Shown here piece after piece: positions 18,912 through 28,708 of a DNA stretch of 64,000 nucleotides. The stretch is from NCBI GenBank assembly GCA_027487845.1, contig JAIYCV010000037.1:88500-152499 (forward strand). The letters run 5' to 3'. The DNA is from Flammeovirgaceae bacterium. GTDB lineage: Bacteria > Bacteroidota > Bacteroidia > Cytophagales > Cyclobacteriaceae. Position 1 is the stretch's first letter. Every line of letters begins with the position of its first letter. A program made the translations under genes and the position numbers. Below the pieces are notes generated by a model. The model searched no databases. It worked only from the letters and a program-made list of their open reading frames with translations, and was not told the DNA's origin.

Positions 18912-19217
18912 TTATTTTGATTTAAAAATTGACCCCAATCGACTGAAAAATTTTTTCTCAAATGCCCAAAAAAAACGAAACTGCCCGAAGATAAATCCAT
19001 AGAGAAGCAAGAGAACATTGTAAAATGGAAGTACCAAAATATAATAGACAATTGACGCCCAAAACGGACGGGGCGCGCCATTAAACAGATAAGCGAACAA
19101 CGGCCTCTTTAGAAAAAACACTGTAAAACCCGTGCAGGCAAAAACCAGCAATATAACTATGACTTGCCAGGCAGAACCTACGCTCCATCGTGATTTTAAC
19201 TTATTGATCCAGCTCAT
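18912..19217 (-). CDS. small membrane protein, DUF6787-like
   Basis: 101 residues with two predicted membrane helices (about 17-36, VIVILLVFACTGFTVFFL, and 54-78, ASIVYYILVLPFYNVLLLLYGF), followed by the conserved-looking GFIFGQFRFFWAFEKKFFSRL, which fits the DUF6787 family of Bacteroidota. The N-terminal MSWINKLKSRW is basic and amphipathic. Function is unknown. It lies 5 bp upstream of the lipoprotein gene and 42 bp downstream of the pseudouridine synthase gene on the minus strand. Confidence 0.65.
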   Translation of the reverse strand: MSWINKLKSRWSVGSAWQVIVILLVFACTGFTVFFLKRPLFAYLFNGAPRPFWASIVYYILVLPFYNVLLLLYGFIFGQFRFFWAFEKKFFSRLGSIFKSK

Positions 19218-19259
19218 TGAGTTGACAATTGAGGAGCAAGATAAGAATTAGTTTTTATG

Positions 19260-19943
19260 TCAATCCTTAAAAAGAAAAGGAAATATTTTCCAATGATTGG
19301 TAGAGGGAACCTCAGCCACAATTTGGGTTCTTTCCTTTTTAACAGGGTGAACAAATTCTAATTGACGCGCGTGCAAGGCAATGCTGGCATCGGGCAGCGA
19401 GGCCGCGGCTCCATATTTTAGATCTCCCAAAATGATGCAGCCGATACTCGCTAGCTGGACTCGTATTTGATGGGGCCGTCCCGTTATCGGATTTACTTGC
19501 AATAAAAATCTGCCTGCTGCCTGCCCAACTAATTTATAACTCAGTTCTGATCGCTGGCCTTTTGGGCTTTCGCGAATGTATGCCGTTGTCTTGTTTTTCT
19601 TTTCGTCTTTTTCTAACCAATGAATAAGTGTGTCTTCATTTTTTGGAGGGCGTGAAGAAACAATGGCCAAATACGTTTTCTTCGTTTCTTTATTGCGGAA
19701 TAGCTCGTTCATCCGTTCCAGTGCTTTTGATGTCCGCGCGAAAACAACTACACCACTAACAGGTCTATCAAGCCGATGCACAACACCGAGAAATACTTCG
19801 CCAGGCTTTTGATATTTTTCTTTGATGTAATCCTTCCCAATTTCAACAAGCGGTTTGTCGCCTGTCTCATCCCCTTGCACCAAAACACCACAAGGTTTGT
19901 TGACAATAAGCAGGTGATTATCTTCGTATAAAACTTTTAGCAT
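19260..19943 (-). CDS. RluA-family RNA pseudouridine synthase
   Basis: The enzyme isomerises uridine to pseudouridine in rRNA or tRNA. The catalytic motif HRLDRPVSG has Asp59, and later sections TKKTYLAIV and NPITGRPHQIRVQLASIGCIILGDLKYG are standard RluA/RluC/RluD family blocks. At 227 residues it is the short form: there is no N-terminal S4 domain, which argues against RluC or RluD sensu stricto. The target position cannot be assigned. The ATG at 19943 opens directly with the first core strand (LKVLYEDNHLLIVNKP). Confidence 0.9.
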   Translation of the reverse strand: MLKVLYEDNHLLIVNKPCGVLVQGDETGDKPLVEIGKDYIKEKYQKPGEVFLGVVHRLDRPVSGVVVFARTSKALERMNELFRNKETKKTYLAIVSSRPPKNEDTLIHWLEKDEKKNKTTAYIRESPKGQRSELSYKLVGQAAGRFLLQVNPITGRPHQIRVQLASIGCIILGDLKYGAAASLPDASIALHARQLEFVHPVKKERTQIVAEVPSTNHWKIFPFLFKD

Positions 19944-19978
19944 TTCATAAACTTGAGAAAAATTTGATAACTTTAACT

Positions 19979-20536
19979 ATGCAAACAGCAATAATAGATA
20001 AAAGTAAGGATTGGACAGTGGCGGAATTTCTTCAATTGGAAGAAAGCAACCTGCCCTGCGAATTAATTAATGGAGAAGTTTTTATGAGCCCAGCACCGAA
20101 TTTGACCCACCAAGTTGTATCTGGAAATCTCTATGACATACTAAAAGCATATTCGCGAAAAAAAGATGGTTTTGCAGCCTATTCTCCGTTCGATGTTTAC
20201 CTCGACAATAAAAATGTTTTCCAGCCTGATTTGCTATACCTGTTGAAAGAAAACAGAGCACGTTTATTTGAAAAAGGGTTGAGAGGTGCGCCCGATCTTG
20301 CCGTTGAAATAATTTCGCCTTCCAATAGCTTTAAAGACAGGAACCAAAAGAAAAGATTGTATGAAAAATTTGGTGTGAAGGAATATTGGATTATAGATCC
20401 TGCCAATCGCACGATTGAAATTTATGACTTTGGAACGAGCGAAAACCCAGCACTCTATCTTGCTGAAGAAGGTGAAGTAACTAGTGGTCTATTGCTTGGA
20501 CTCACTTTTAAGTTTGAGGAGTTATTCATCCAGTGA
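19979..20536 (+). CDS. Uma2-family protein (PD-(D/E)XK nuclease-like)
   Basis: A 185-residue Uma2/DUF820 protein. The family has a restriction-endonuclease-like fold; the signature PFDVYLDNKNVFQPDLLYL followed by DLAVEIISPSN and RLYEKFGVKEYWIIDP carries the expected D-(x)n-E-x-I and later residues. Biological function is not settled. ATG 19979 is chosen over a TTG at 19964. It is divergent from the pseudouridine synthase (35-bp gap) and ends 1 bp from the convergent FkbM gene. A second, frameshifted Uma2 gene lies at 23034-23656. Confidence 0.88.
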   Translation: MQTAIIDKSKDWTVAEFLQLEESNLPCELINGEVFMSPAPNLTHQVVSGNLYDILKAYSRKKDGFAAYSPFDVYLDNKNVFQPDLLYLLKENRARLFEKGLRGAPDLAVEIISPSNSFKDRNQKKRLYEKFGVKEYWIIDPANRTIEIYDFGTSENPALYLAEEGEVTSGLLLGLTFKFEELFIQ

Positions 20537-21337
20537 TTAACGCCTCACCGCTAACACTCCGAAACAACCATTGTCTGCCGGAAGTGAAGAACAAGTAAAA
20601 CCAAGTGCCTCAAGGAACGCTAAAGCACTTTGGTGATTTCGCTTGTCTTTGTCAAGTGGGTGATCTTCCATGAAAACCACTTTCACTTTATCCCAAATGT
20701 ATTTTGGTGTTTCGTAGATAATTGGATATTCGCTGCCCTCGCAGTCAAGCTTTAACAAATCAATCGACTCAATATTATTCAATTCAATAATTTGCTGCAA
20801 CGTGATAGCTTTTATTTTGATAACGCTGTGGTTGTGATCAGCAAAATCGGTATAGATAGAGGCAGTAACCGAATTATCGTTTTCTACTTCTTTGTAAATT
20901 GTAACTTCTTCTACAGACGAGCCCGTCACCGCCATGTTGTGCACAGCAATCTTGTCTTTGGTTATTGAATTTCTCTTTACGTTTTCCAAAAACAGATTGC
21001 AATTTTCTATGATGGGTTCATAGGCAAAAACCTTAGCATCCTTAATTTGAGAGAACAACATCATATTAAAGTATCCGGCATTTCCACCAACATCAATTAT
21101 GCTTGGGTTGGAAGGGAGTAGTTTAACGAGTTCACCAATCCGATAAAAATCAGACATAAATATTTCTTTAAACACCATGTAAAGCGACCACGTAGGCACA
21201 GAGAAAGTAATTCTGTTTCCGCGAGTAGTCACTTCCATCGGTTTATATTCGTTGTTCAGCTTTTGCTTAAAATGTGCTTGCCAATTGGATACAAAGCGAA
21301 ACAAATTTTTATACCTGCCTAGTGAAGAATGTTCCAT
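20537..21337 (-). CDS. FkbM-family methyltransferase
   Basis: A SAM-dependent methyltransferase of 266 residues. Motif I is SIIDVGGNAGYFNMML (about 79-94), an acidic residue binds the SAM ribose in VFAYEPIIENCNLF, and the FkbM-specific SIDLLKLDCEGSEYPII occurs near 200. Family members often methylate sugars or lipid-linked glycans, but the acceptor here is unknown. It lies 12 bp downstream of prfC on the same strand, so it is probably transcribed with it, without a clear functional link. Confidence 0.88.
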   Translation of the reverse strand: MEHSSLGRYKNLFRFVSNWQAHFKQKLNNEYKPMEVTTRGNRITFSVPTWSLYMVFKEIFMSDFYRIGELVKLLPSNPSIIDVGGNAGYFNMMLFSQIKDAKVFAYEPIIENCNLFLENVKRNSITKDKIAVHNMAVTGSSVEEVTIYKEVENDNSVTASIYTDFADHNHSVIKIKAITLQQIIELNNIESIDLLKLDCEGSEYPIIYETPKYIWDKVKVVFMEDHPLDKDKRNHQSALAFLEALGFTCSSLPADNGCFGVLAVRR

Positions 21338-21349
21338 GGCGCAATAATT

Positions 21350-22933
21350 TTAAGCTTTAAACTCAGAGGTGAAATGAAAAGAGATGTCCGGAAAATTGTC
21401 TTGAACCATTTGCAACCAGGCTCTTGATTCTGCCATAAAAACTAGTTTATTGTCTTTGTCGCGCGCAATATGGCGTTGCTTGCTGTCGATAAACTCTGCT
21501 AATTTCCGTTCATCCTTACTGCTAATCCAGCAGGCTTTATAAATTCCTTGATGCATAAACTCAGCAGTGGCATTGTATTCGTTTTTTAAACGAAACTGAA
21601 TTACTTCAAATTGAAGCGCTCCTACAACGCCTACCACCTTTCGCTTACCCAGATCATATGTAAACAATTGGGCTACGCCCTCTTCCATAAGTTGAAGTAG
21701 GCCTTTCTCCAATTGCTTTGTTTTCATAGCATCTTTGTTGATCACTTCCTTAAAAATTTCGGGAGAGAAACTGGGTATACCAGTGTACATTAGCTTTTCA
21801 CCGTTGGTCAATGTATCGCCAATTTTCAAATTGCCCGTGTCATAAAGTCCTACTATATCGCCAGGCCAAGCTTCGTCCACCGTTTCACGATCTTGTGCCA
21901 TAAAAGCTGTAGCGTTAGAGAATCGTATCTCTTTGTTTTGCCGCACATGATAGTAGTTAGTGCCGCGTTCAAATTTGCCTGAACACACCCGTAAAAAAGC
22001 AATTCGATTTCTATGTTTAGGATCCATGTTGGCATGGATCTTAAAAATAAAGCCTGAAAACTTAGTCTCTTCCGGTTTTATTTCGCGCACGCTGGTTTCC
22101 CTATCAATGGGTGGCGGTGCGATTTTTATAAACGTATCTAGCAGCTCTTTCACGCCAAAATTATTTACCGCACTTCCAAAAAATACGGGTGCTACTTTGC
22201 CTTGCAAATAGTCATCTACATTAAAATCCGGATAAACCCCTTCAATTAATTCAACATCCGCGCGCAGCTGTTTGGCATTGTTTTCACCCACCAGTCTTTC
22301 AACTTCCGGATCGTTTATGTCACCGATTTCAACTGATTCAGCAATCGTTGTTTTACTAGGCGTAAAAAGCTTAAGGCTTTTCTCATACAAACTATAAACG
22401 CCCTTAAAGCCTTTTCCCATGTTAATGGGCCAGCTTAATGGCCGCACTTTTATTGCCAATTTGGCTTCAATTTCATCCAATAGATCGAAGGGATCCTGGC
22501 CTTCGCGATCCAGCTTATTAATAAAGCAAATTACCGGGGTGTTGCGCATGCGGCACACCTCCATCAGTTTTTCGGTTTGTGATTCTACACCCTTCACACA
22601 ATCTACCACCATAATTACACTATCCACGGCTGTGAGGGTGCGGTAAGTATCTTCAGCAAAATCCTGGTGACCAGGAGTATCTAGCAAGTTGATTTTGATG
22701 TCTTTGTAGTTGAATCCCATCACCGAAGTAGCCACCGAAATGCCGCGTTGTTTTTCAATTTCCATCCAGTCGCTTCGGGCGTGGTCTTTGATTTTGCTCG
22801 ATTTTACGGCCCCCGCTTTCTGAATAGCACCGCCAAAGAGAAGAAGTTTTTCGGTAAGCGTGGTTTTACCTGCATCGGGGTGGCTTACAATGCCGAAGGT
22901 TCTGCGTTTGGCTATTTCTTGTTCTAATGTCAT
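21350..22933 (-). CDS. prfC: peptide chain release factor 3
   Basis: RF3 is a translational GTPase that recycles RF1/RF2 from the ribosome after termination. The G domain has G1 [10 protein letters not shown] (17-26), G2 in [14 protein letters not shown]3 [16 protein letters not shown] and G4 NKLDREG; domains II and III follow with the RF3-type sequence [25 protein letters not shown]. The 527-residue length is normal. The start ATG at 22933 gives the expected N-terminus ([20 protein letters not shown]). A -7 promoter element lies 15 bp upstream. Confidence 0.96.
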   Translation of the reverse strand: MTLEQEIAKRRTFGIVSHPDAGKTTLTEKLLLFGGAIQKAGAVKSSKIKDHARSDWMEIEKQRGISVATSVMGFNYKDIKINLLDTPGHQDFAEDTYRTLTAVDSVIMVVDCVKGVESQTEKLMEVCRMRNTPVICFINKLDREGQDPFDLLDEIEAKLAIKVRPLSWPINMGKGFKGVYSLYEKSLKLFTPSKTTIAESVEIGDINDPEVERLVGENNAKQLRADVELIEGVYPDFNVDDYLQGKVAPVFFGSAVNNFGVKELLDTFIKIAPPPIDRETSVREIKPEETKFSGFIFKIHANMDPKHRNRIAFLRVCSGKFERGTNYYHVRQNKEIRFSNATAFMAQDRETVDEAWPGDIVGLYDTGNLKIGDTLTNGEKLMYTGIPSFSPEIFKEVINKDAMKTKQLEKGLLQLMEEGVAQLFTYDLGKRKVVGVVGALQFEVIQFRLKNEYNATAEFMHQGIYKACWISSKDERKLAEFIDSKQRHIARDKDNKLVFMAESRAWLQMVQDNFPDISFHFTSEFKA

Positions 22934-22947
22934 AATAAAAAGTGGCG

Positions 22948-22955
22948 CAAAGGTA
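22948..22955 (-). promoter_or_regulatory. -7 promoter element TACCTTTG of prfC
   Basis: Reads TACCTTTG on the minus strand, an exact TAnnTTTG match 15 bp before the prfC ATG. No clear -33 element at the standard spacing. Confidence 0.4.
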
Positions 22956-23033
22956 ATTAAGAAAACGTGGTGTTTGGACGGGGTTTCAAAAACCGGAATT
23001 GATTATCAAAAATTTTATTAATTTGTGTCATTT

Positions 23034-23656
23034 ATGAGTACTCGCGAAGAACTACTTGTCCAAATGCAGCAGCATCCAGATATTGTACTGTTGATGAAAG
23101 AGGTGCGCACTATATTAGATGGCGAAACCAAGAAAAGAGCGGAATTTCGTAATCTGATCCATGAAAATGTCACCGCTGAGTTTATTAATGGGGAGATAGT
23201 CTATCATAGTCTGCCAAAAGAAGGCATTGGAGAGTATTAGCAAAATTATTAAGCAGATTAAATCAATATGTTGAGGATAATCAACTGGGGGAATTAGTAG
23301 GTTCGGAAAAAGTAATGATTGAACTCACGAGAAACGATTACGAACCAGACATCGTTTTTTTCAATAAAGAGAAGTCTAGCAAATTTACTGATGATCAGAT
23401 GCTTTTTCCTGCCCCCGATTTTATTGTTGAAATTACTTCGCCCTCTATCGAGAAATATGATCGAAATGAGAAATTCATTGACTATGCCGCCCATGGTGTG
23501 GCGGAATATTTGATCATCGACCCAGAGCTCCAAACAGTAGAACATTTCCTTAACGAAAATGGAATGTTCCGGCTCTTCCAAAAACTGCATAAAGGGCAAT
23601 TGGAATCAACAGTGATTAAGGGTTTTGCTGTTGATTTGAAAAGTATTTTCAGTTAG
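23034..23656 (+). pseudogene. Uma2-family gene broken by a single-base deletion
   Basis: Two adjacent frames make one Uma2 protein. The first starts at ATG 23034 (MSTREELLVQMQQHPDIVLL) and runs to VTAEFINGEIVYHS, then shifts at about 23213. Adding one C there would give HSPAKRRHWRVLAKLLSRLN, the usual continuation in this family, and the frame then runs through DYEPDIVFF, FIVEITSPSIEKYDRN and GVAEYLIIDPE to the stop at 23656. All core motifs are present, so the gene would be intact at about 207 residues with the one base restored. The break may be real and recent, or a sequence error. It lies between prfC (divergent) and dnaK. Confidence 0.85.
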
Positions 23657-23782
23657 GAGGTCGCAAGCTGATCGAAGCCCCTAACCTCTTTCCTGCCATT
23701 GTGGCACAAATCTTCCCGAAAACTCACTTGGCACAACCATTGAGAAGAGAGCATCATTCAAAGATCGCAAAACACAGAAAAT

Positions 23783-25702
23783 ATGGGAAAAATAATTGGA
23801 ATTGACTTAGGAACCACCAACTCATGCGTGGCCGTAATGGAAGGAAATGAGCCTATCGTAATCGCCAATAGTGAAGGCCGCAGAACTACGCCTTCAATTG
23901 TGGGCTTTTTGGACAATGGCAAGGGCGAGCGTAAAGTAGGTGACCCTGCAAAACGTCAATCCATTACTAACCCGAAAAATACGGTGCAATCCATCAAACG
24001 TTTCATGGGCAAAAACTTCAATGACACTACCGGTGAAATGAAGATGGTAAGCTACCAAGTGGAAAAAGGCAACAATGATACAGTTCGTGTGCGCATTGGA
24101 GACAGGCTTTACACGCCTCAAGAAATCTCTGCTATGATCTTACAGAAGATGAAAACCACGGCCGAAGATTATCTAGGAACAACCATTACTGAAGCAGTTA
24201 TTACTGTACCCGCTTATTTTAATGACGCAGAACGCCAGGCTACTAAAGAGGCTGGTCAAATAGCTGGCTTAGACGTAAAACGCATCATCAATGAGCCAAC
24301 GGCTGCAGCTTTGGCATACGGCCTAGATAAGAAAAACAAAGACATGAAAATTGCCGTGTACGACCTTGGCGGTGGTACATTCGATATCTCGATTTTAGAG
24401 TTAGGCGATGGCGTATTCGAAGTGAAATCCACTAACGGAGATGTGCACCTAGGTGGTGATGACTTTGACATGCGCATTATGAATTGGTTGGCGGACGAAT
24501 TTAAGTCTGATAAAAATATTGACTTGCGCAAAGACCCAATGGCTCTTCAGCGCTTAAAAGAAGCCTCTGAAAAAGCTAAAATCGAATTGTCTTCATCTCA
24601 GGAAACCGAAATCAATTTGCCATATATCACTTCAGTGGATGGCGTACCAGAGCACTTAGTAAAAAAATTAACAAGAGCCAAATTCGAGCAGTTATCAGAT
24701 GATCTAATCAGAAGAACGCTTGATCCTTGCAAGAAGGCGATTGAAGATTCTGGGTATTCCGTCTCTCAAATTGATGAAGTTATACTCGTAGGCGGTTCGA
24801 CTCGCATCCCTCGCATTGTAGAAGAGGTTGAAAAATTCTTTGGCAAGAAACCATCTAAAGGTGTTAATCCTGACGAAGTGGTAGCAATAGGAGCAGCCAT
24901 TCAAGGCGGGGTGTTAACAGGCGAAGTAAAAGATGTATTGTTGTTAGATGTTACTCCACTTTCATTGGGTATTGAAACTATGGGTGGCGTAATGACACGC
25001 CTGATCGAATCAAACACAACAATTCCTTCAAAGAAGTCAGAAACTTTTTCGACCGCATCAGACAACCAACCTTCGGTAGAGATACATGTGCTGCAAGGAG
25101 AGCGCCCGTTAGCAAAAGATAATCGCACGATTGGTAGATTCCACTTGGATGGGATTCCTCCTGCGCAACGCGGTATGCCTCAGATAGAAGTTACATTTGA
25201 TATCGATGCGAATGGTATTCTTCATGTGTCGGCTAAGGACAAAGGCACAAACAAAGAGCAGAAAATAAGAATTGAGGCCTCTTCTGGGTTGACCGATGCG
25301 GAAATCCAAAAGATGAAGCAAGAAGCTCAAGCTCATGCAGAAGAAGATAAAAAAGAGAAAGAGAAAATTGAGAAAATCAATCAGGCTGACTCTCTGATCT
25401 TCCAAACTGAGAAACAGTTGAAAGAATTTGGCGACAAGTTATCGGATGGAAATAAGAGTGCCATCACAAGCAACTTCGAAAAACTAAAAGAAGCACACAA
25501 GGCACAAGACCTTGCAGGTATTGACAATGCTATGAACGCATTAAATGCAGCATGGCAAGCAGCTTCTCAAGAAATGTATGCGGGTGCAGGAGCGCAACCA
25601 GGAGCTAATCCTGGAGCAGGAGCGCCTCCTAATGAGCCTTCAGCCGGAGGAAACTCTAGTGCAGATGCGCAAGATGTGGAGTACGAAGAGGTAAAAAAAT
25701 AA
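23783..25702 (+). CDS. dnaK: Hsp70 chaperone DnaK
   Basis: An ATP-dependent cytosolic chaperone of 639 residues. The actin-like ATPase domain has [18 protein letters not shown] at the N-terminus, [14 protein letters not shown] and [10 protein letters not shown]. The substrate-binding domain includes [15 protein letters not shown] and the [15 protein letters not shown] stretch. The C-terminal lid ends in a Gly/Ala/Pro-rich tail and an acidic VEYEEVKK terminus, close to the usual EEVD-like end of bacterial DnaK. It is monocistronic with a strong terminator. No HrcA/CIRCE element was seen upstream. Confidence 0.98.
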   Translation: MGKIIGIDLGTTNSCVAVMEGNEPIVIANSEGRRTTPSIVGFLDNGKGERKVGDPAKRQSITNPKNTVQSIKRFMGKNFNDTTGEMKMVSYQVEKGNNDTVRVRIGDRLYTPQEISAMILQKMKTTAEDYLGTTITEAVITVPAYFNDAERQATKEAGQIAGLDVKRIINEPTAAALAYGLDKKNKDMKIAVYDLGGGTFDISILELGDGVFEVKSTNGDVHLGGDDFDMRIMNWLADEFKSDKNIDLRKDPMALQRLKEASEKAKIELSSSQETEINLPYITSVDGVPEHLVKKLTRAKFEQLSDDLIRRTLDPCKKAIEDSGYSVSQIDEVILVGGSTRIPRIVEEVEKFFGKKPSKGVNPDEVVAIGAAIQGGVLTGEVKDVLLLDVTPLSLGIETMGGVMTRLIESNTTIPSKKSETFSTASDNQPSVEIHVLQGERPLAKDNRTIGRFHLDGIPPAQRGMPQIEVTFDIDANGILHVSAKDKGTNKEQKIRIEASSGLTDAEIQKMKQEAQAHAEEDKKEKEKIEKINQADSLIFQTEKQLKEFGDKLSDGNKSAITSNFEKLKEAHKAQDLAGIDNAMNALNAAWQAASQEMYAGAGAQPGANPGAGAPPNEPSAGGNSSADAQDVEYEEVKK

Positions 25703-25725
25703 ACTAGCATTAGGTATCTTTTTAA

Positions 25726-25758
25726 AAGCCTCGCTAAAAATTTAGCGGGGCTTTTTTT
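25726..25758 (+). terminator. intrinsic terminator after dnaK
   Basis: Thirteen-bp stem AAGCCTCGCTAAA (25726-25738) / TTTAGCGGGGCTT (25741-25753) with one G-U pair and a 2-nt loop (longer in practice), followed by a T-tract to 25758. Confidence 0.92.
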
Positions 25759-25782
25759 ATGAATGATTTTCAATTTCCTCTC

Positions 25783-25790
25783 TATCTTTG
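25783..25790 (+). promoter_or_regulatory. -7 promoter element TATCTTTG of the aspartokinase operon
   Basis: Exact TAnnTTTG match, continuing GCAGCC as is common in this phylum, 22 bp upstream of the ATG at 25813 and just after the dnaK terminator. The -33 element is not a clean match. Confidence 0.55.
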
Positions 25791-25812
25791 CAGCCTCAAA
25801 AAATAAAGTAGT

Positions 25813-27132
25813 ATGCTAGTAGTAAAATTTGGAGGCACATCGGTAGGTAAGCCCGAGCGCATGAGAAAAATTGCCACGCTTGTTCAAAGTATGCCCGGTA
25901 AAAAAATTGTTGTTTTATCCGCCTTGAGCGGCACTACCAATGCGTTGGTAAAGATGGGCGACTTCTTGTTGGCCAGAGAAAACAGTAAGGCGGTTGACGA
26001 GATTGCCGGTTTGGAAAAACACTACTTGACATTTGTTTCTGAACTATATAGCACCGCTCCGTATAAAGCCATTGGGCAAGAAATAGTGAGTCGGTACTTT
26101 AGCTTGTTCCGATTGTTAGCCGCTGGCCGTTTTGATGATAGAAGCTACCGCGAACTGCTGGCTCAAGGAGAATTAATCTCGACCGAGTTATTCTACCATC
26201 ACCTTCAAGAACAAAAGGTTGGAGCTAGGCTTTTGCCTGCCCTGCACTTTATGTCGATCGATGAAAATCAGGAGCCTGAATTAGAAAAAATAAGCGAGCG
26301 TATAACACCGCTCATTCACGCACTAGGCAATGTTGACATTTTTGTAACACAGGGTTATATCTGTCGCAATCATAGGAACGAAATAGACAATTTAAAAAGA
26401 GGCGGAAGCGACTACACCGCTTCTCTTATTGGCGCAGCTGTGCGCGCGGATGAAATTCAAATCTGGACGGATATTGATGGTATGCACAATAATGATCCGC
26501 GTGTAGTTAAAAAAACACTGCCCATTGCTGAACTTACCTTCGATGAAGCATCTGAGCTTGCTTATTTTGGTGCTAAGATCCTCCACCCATCCACCATTGT
26601 GCCTGCACAAAAATATGGAGTGCCCGTAATCCTAAAAAATACGATGGATGAAAAAGCACTCGGCACGGTAATTAGTAACAAAGGCACCAAAGGCGAATTC
26701 AAAGCCATTGCTGCAAAAGACAACATTACGGTGATCAACATCAAGTCATCGCGCATGCTTCTGGCATATGGTTTCCTGCGAAAAGTATTCGAAGTATTTG
26801 AAAAAAATAAAACGTCAATAGACATGATCTCTACTTCTGAAGTAGCGGTTTCATTGACTATAGATGATGATAAGTATCTTGCGGAAATACAGGAAGAGCT
26901 AGAAAAATTTGGCACGATCGAAATTGAAAAGAATCAAACTATCATTTGCGTTGTAGGCAATGGCCTATCGGAAAAGAAAGCTGTTTTGAGAGATGTTTTT
27001 GACGCCTTGGCAGAAATAAAAATCAGAATGGTATCATATGGAGGAAGCCACAATAATATTTCCATCTTGGTAGATACAGCCCAAAAAGAAAAGTCGTTGA
27101 ACTTGCTCAACGAAGGACTTTTTCATTTGTAA
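25813..27132 (+). CDS. lysC: aspartate kinase (monofunctional)
   Basis: Aspartokinase phosphorylates L-aspartate, the first step to lysine, threonine, methionine and diaminopimelate. The N-terminal kinase signature VVKFGGTSVG is at residues 3-12, the LKRGGSDYTASLIGAAV region binds substrate, and the ASELAYFGAKILHPSTI motif follows. The C-terminus has two ACT domains (about 300-439) for feedback regulation. There is no homoserine dehydrogenase domain, so the ThrA-type fusion is excluded. It is the first gene of a run with coaX (1-bp gap) and lptC. Confidence 0.93.
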   Translation: MLVVKFGGTSVGKPERMRKIATLVQSMPGKKIVVLSALSGTTNALVKMGDFLLARENSKAVDEIAGLEKHYLTFVSELYSTAPYKAIGQEIVSRYFSLFRLLAAGRFDDRSYRELLAQGELISTELFYHHLQEQKVGARLLPALHFMSIDENQEPELEKISERITPLIHALGNVDIFVTQGYICRNHRNEIDNLKRGGSDYTASLIGAAVRADEIQIWTDIDGMHNNDPRVVKKTLPIAELTFDEASELAYFGAKILHPSTIVPAQKYGVPVILKNTMDEKALGTVISNKGTKGEFKAIAAKDNITVINIKSSRMLLAYGFLRKVFEVFEKNKTSIDMISTSEVAVSLTIDDDKYLAEIQEELEKFGTIEIEKNQTIICVVGNGLSEKKAVLRDVFDALAEIKIRMVSYGGSHNNISILVDTAQKEKSLNLLNEGLFHL

Positions 27133-27133
27133 G

Positions 27134-27856
27134 ATGAATCTAGTTATTGATTGGGGAAACACCAGAATCAAAGCGGCATTCTTTGATAATGACGTGTTGC
27201 TCCATCAAAACTCTTTTTCAACTCCGGATGAGTTAACTTCATTCGTAGAAAATAAAAATATTGAGGCCGTGCTAGTTAGCTCGGTCAATGGCGATTCCAA
27301 AGCATTGATTGGCGAACTTAATCTCGCTAAAGTTGTATTGCTTTCAAGTGCGACACCACTTCCTATCAGAAATCTTTACGCTACTCCTAAAACATTGGGT
27401 GCCGATCGGTTGGCCGCGGCATGTGGCGCTTGGGCTATCTATCCACATCAAACAAGTCTGGTAATTGATTTAGGCAGTTGTATTAACTATGAATTGGTAG
27501 ATGAACATGGAAATTATCTTGGTGGCGTCATTTCACCAGGTGTAAGTATGCGTTTTCAGGCGATGCATCAATTTACGGCCAAATTACCAACAGTCCAGCC
27601 AAGCATTTCAGCAAAATTAATTGGCGACAGCACCGAAACCTGTATGCAAAGCGGAGTGATGAATGGAATTCTTGCAGAGATACACGGATTCATTGCCAAA
27701 ATTTCCGATAAACATCCTTCTTGCAAACTAATCACTTGCGGAGGCGATGCTCATTTTTTTGAAGATCAGATTAATGAGGTCAGCTTTGTTCCGGATCTTG
27801 TTTTGATTGGGTTGAATTCTATTCTTTCTTTCAACCTAAAAACGAGCATAAATTGA
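27134..27856 (+). CDS. coaX: type III pantothenate kinase
   Basis: CoaX phosphorylates pantothenate in the first step of coenzyme A synthesis. It belongs to the ASKHA fold: the phosphate-1 motif VIDWGNTRIKAAFFD is at the N-terminus, GADRLAAACGAW is the family signature near residues 92-103, the second phosphate motif is LVIDLGSCINYELVD, and the GGVISPGVSMRFQAM segment follows. Length 240 is normal. It starts 1 bp after the aspartokinase stop and is probably translationally coupled. Confidence 0.94.
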   Translation: MNLVIDWGNTRIKAAFFDNDVLLHQNSFSTPDELTSFVENKNIEAVLVSSVNGDSKALIGELNLAKVVLLSSATPLPIRNLYATPKTLGADRLAAACGAWAIYPHQTSLVIDLGSCINYELVDEHGNYLGGVISPGVSMRFQAMHQFTAKLPTVQPSISAKLIGDSTETCMQSGVMNGILAEIHGFIAKISDKHPSCKLITCGGDAHFFEDQINEVSFVPDLVLIGLNSILSFNLKTSIN

Positions 27857-27889
27857 TTGGCATCAATATTGAATCAAAAAGATAAAAAA

Positions 27890-28423
27890 ATGATTAAAAC
27901 CTATTTTCCTTCCCTCCTTCTCTTACTTAGTTCTTCTTTCTTAATGGAGGGATGTAAACGACCCGATCCTCCAAAACCAGTTGAATACAAAGGTGCGCTT
28001 AGAGAAGCAGAAGACATTGAGGTGCTTTCAACTGAAAAAGATCAGATGAAAAGCAAAATGAAAGCAAAAAAAATCCTCGAGTTTCAAAATGGAGACCTTG
28101 AATTGCCGGAAGGAATGTATTTGGAATCGTATGACGAGGCTGGCAATCTTGCCTCCACTTTAAAAGCCAATACTGCCTATTATTTCAAAGAAGAAAAAAA
28201 ATGGAGAGCAAGAGGAAAAGTAGAGGTGACAAACATTGAGAAAAACGAGCAACTAACTACCGAAGAACTCTTCTGGAAGCCGGAACTAAAATCAATTTTT
28301 ACAGATAAGTTTGTCACTATCAAAGAATCAACAAGAATCCTAACGGGCACGGGCTTGGAGGCGAAGCAGGATATGTCTGACTATTCGATAAAAAATCTCA
28401 CGGGCGAAATTGATATTGAATAA
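27890..28423 (+). CDS. lptC: LPS export protein LptC, lipoprotein form
   Basis: LptC is the inner-membrane/periplasmic bridge component of the LptBFGC-A-DE lipopolysaccharide transport chain. The 177-residue protein begins MIKTYFPSLLLLLSSSFLMEGC, a hydrophobic signal with a possible lipobox ending at the Cys in MEGCKRPD, then a beta-jellyroll region (QMKSKMKAKKILEFQNGDLELPEGMYLESYDEAGN) matching the LptC domain. The frame is open upstream to a TTG at 27857, but ATG 27890 supplies the signal and is chosen. Between coaX and a CorC-like gene, an arrangement recurrent in Bacteroidota. Confidence 0.85.
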   Translation: MIKTYFPSLLLLLSSSFLMEGCKRPDPPKPVEYKGALREAEDIEVLSTEKDQMKSKMKAKKILEFQNGDLELPEGMYLESYDEAGNLASTLKANTAYYFKEEKKWRARGKVEVTNIEKNEQLTTEELFWKPELKSIFTDKFVTIKESTRILTGTGLEAKQDMSDYSIKNLTGEIDIE

Positions 28424-28487
28424 ATTGTAATTCGGGCTTATCACTGTGGCCTTGAAAATTTCCGATCAACGCAATCTCACAAAATTG

Positions 28488-28495
28488 TACCTTTG
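28488..28495 (+). promoter_or_regulatory. -7 promoter element TACCTTTG upstream of the small membrane protein
   Basis: Exact TAnnTTTG match followed by CC, 49 bp upstream of the ATG at 28545. No -33 TTG at 17-23 bp. Confidence 0.4.
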
Positions 28496-28544
28496 CCATA
28501 AGTTCTCGTTTTCGGCTTAATAGAAACAGAGCTATTTGGCAATT

Positions 28545-28700
28545 ATGAAATTGGTTGATATCATCATTCTTTCCTTGGCGGTGGTCTTCGTAATTATTGG
28601 CATCTATGAGATTATGACGCGCGATATCAGCTTCGCGTATTGGTCGATTATGCTGTCCACAGGACTGTTTTTCTTATTTGTTTATCGTAAGAAAAAATAA
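28545..28700 (+). CDS. 51-residue membrane protein
   Basis: A short complete frame from ATG 28545 to TAA 28700. It is predicted to have two membrane helices: residues about 4-22 (VDIIILSLAVVFVIIGIYEI) and about 31-47 (YWSIMLSTGLFFLFVYR), and it ends in a basic RKKK tail. Composition and hydrophobic pattern are those of a real inner-membrane protein, and it lies 8 bp before the CorC-like gene on the same strand, so the two are probably translated together. Similar tiny proteins accompany this cluster in other Bacteroidota as far as I recall; function unknown. Confidence 0.7.
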   Translation: MKLVDIIILSLAVVFVIIGIYEIMTRDISFAYWSIMLSTGLFFLFVYRKKK

Positions 28701-28708
28701 CTTCTTCC

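Noticed and set aside
23729..23744. TGGCACAACCATTGAG upstream of dnaK looks like a sigma-54 -24/-12 site
   Set aside because: The TGGCA and TTG parts and the 10-bp GG-to-G spacing fit, but the essential C of the -12 GC is A, and no enhancer-binding protein gene or upstream activator repeats are seen. A second near match before the permease pair (40055-40070) fails at the same base.
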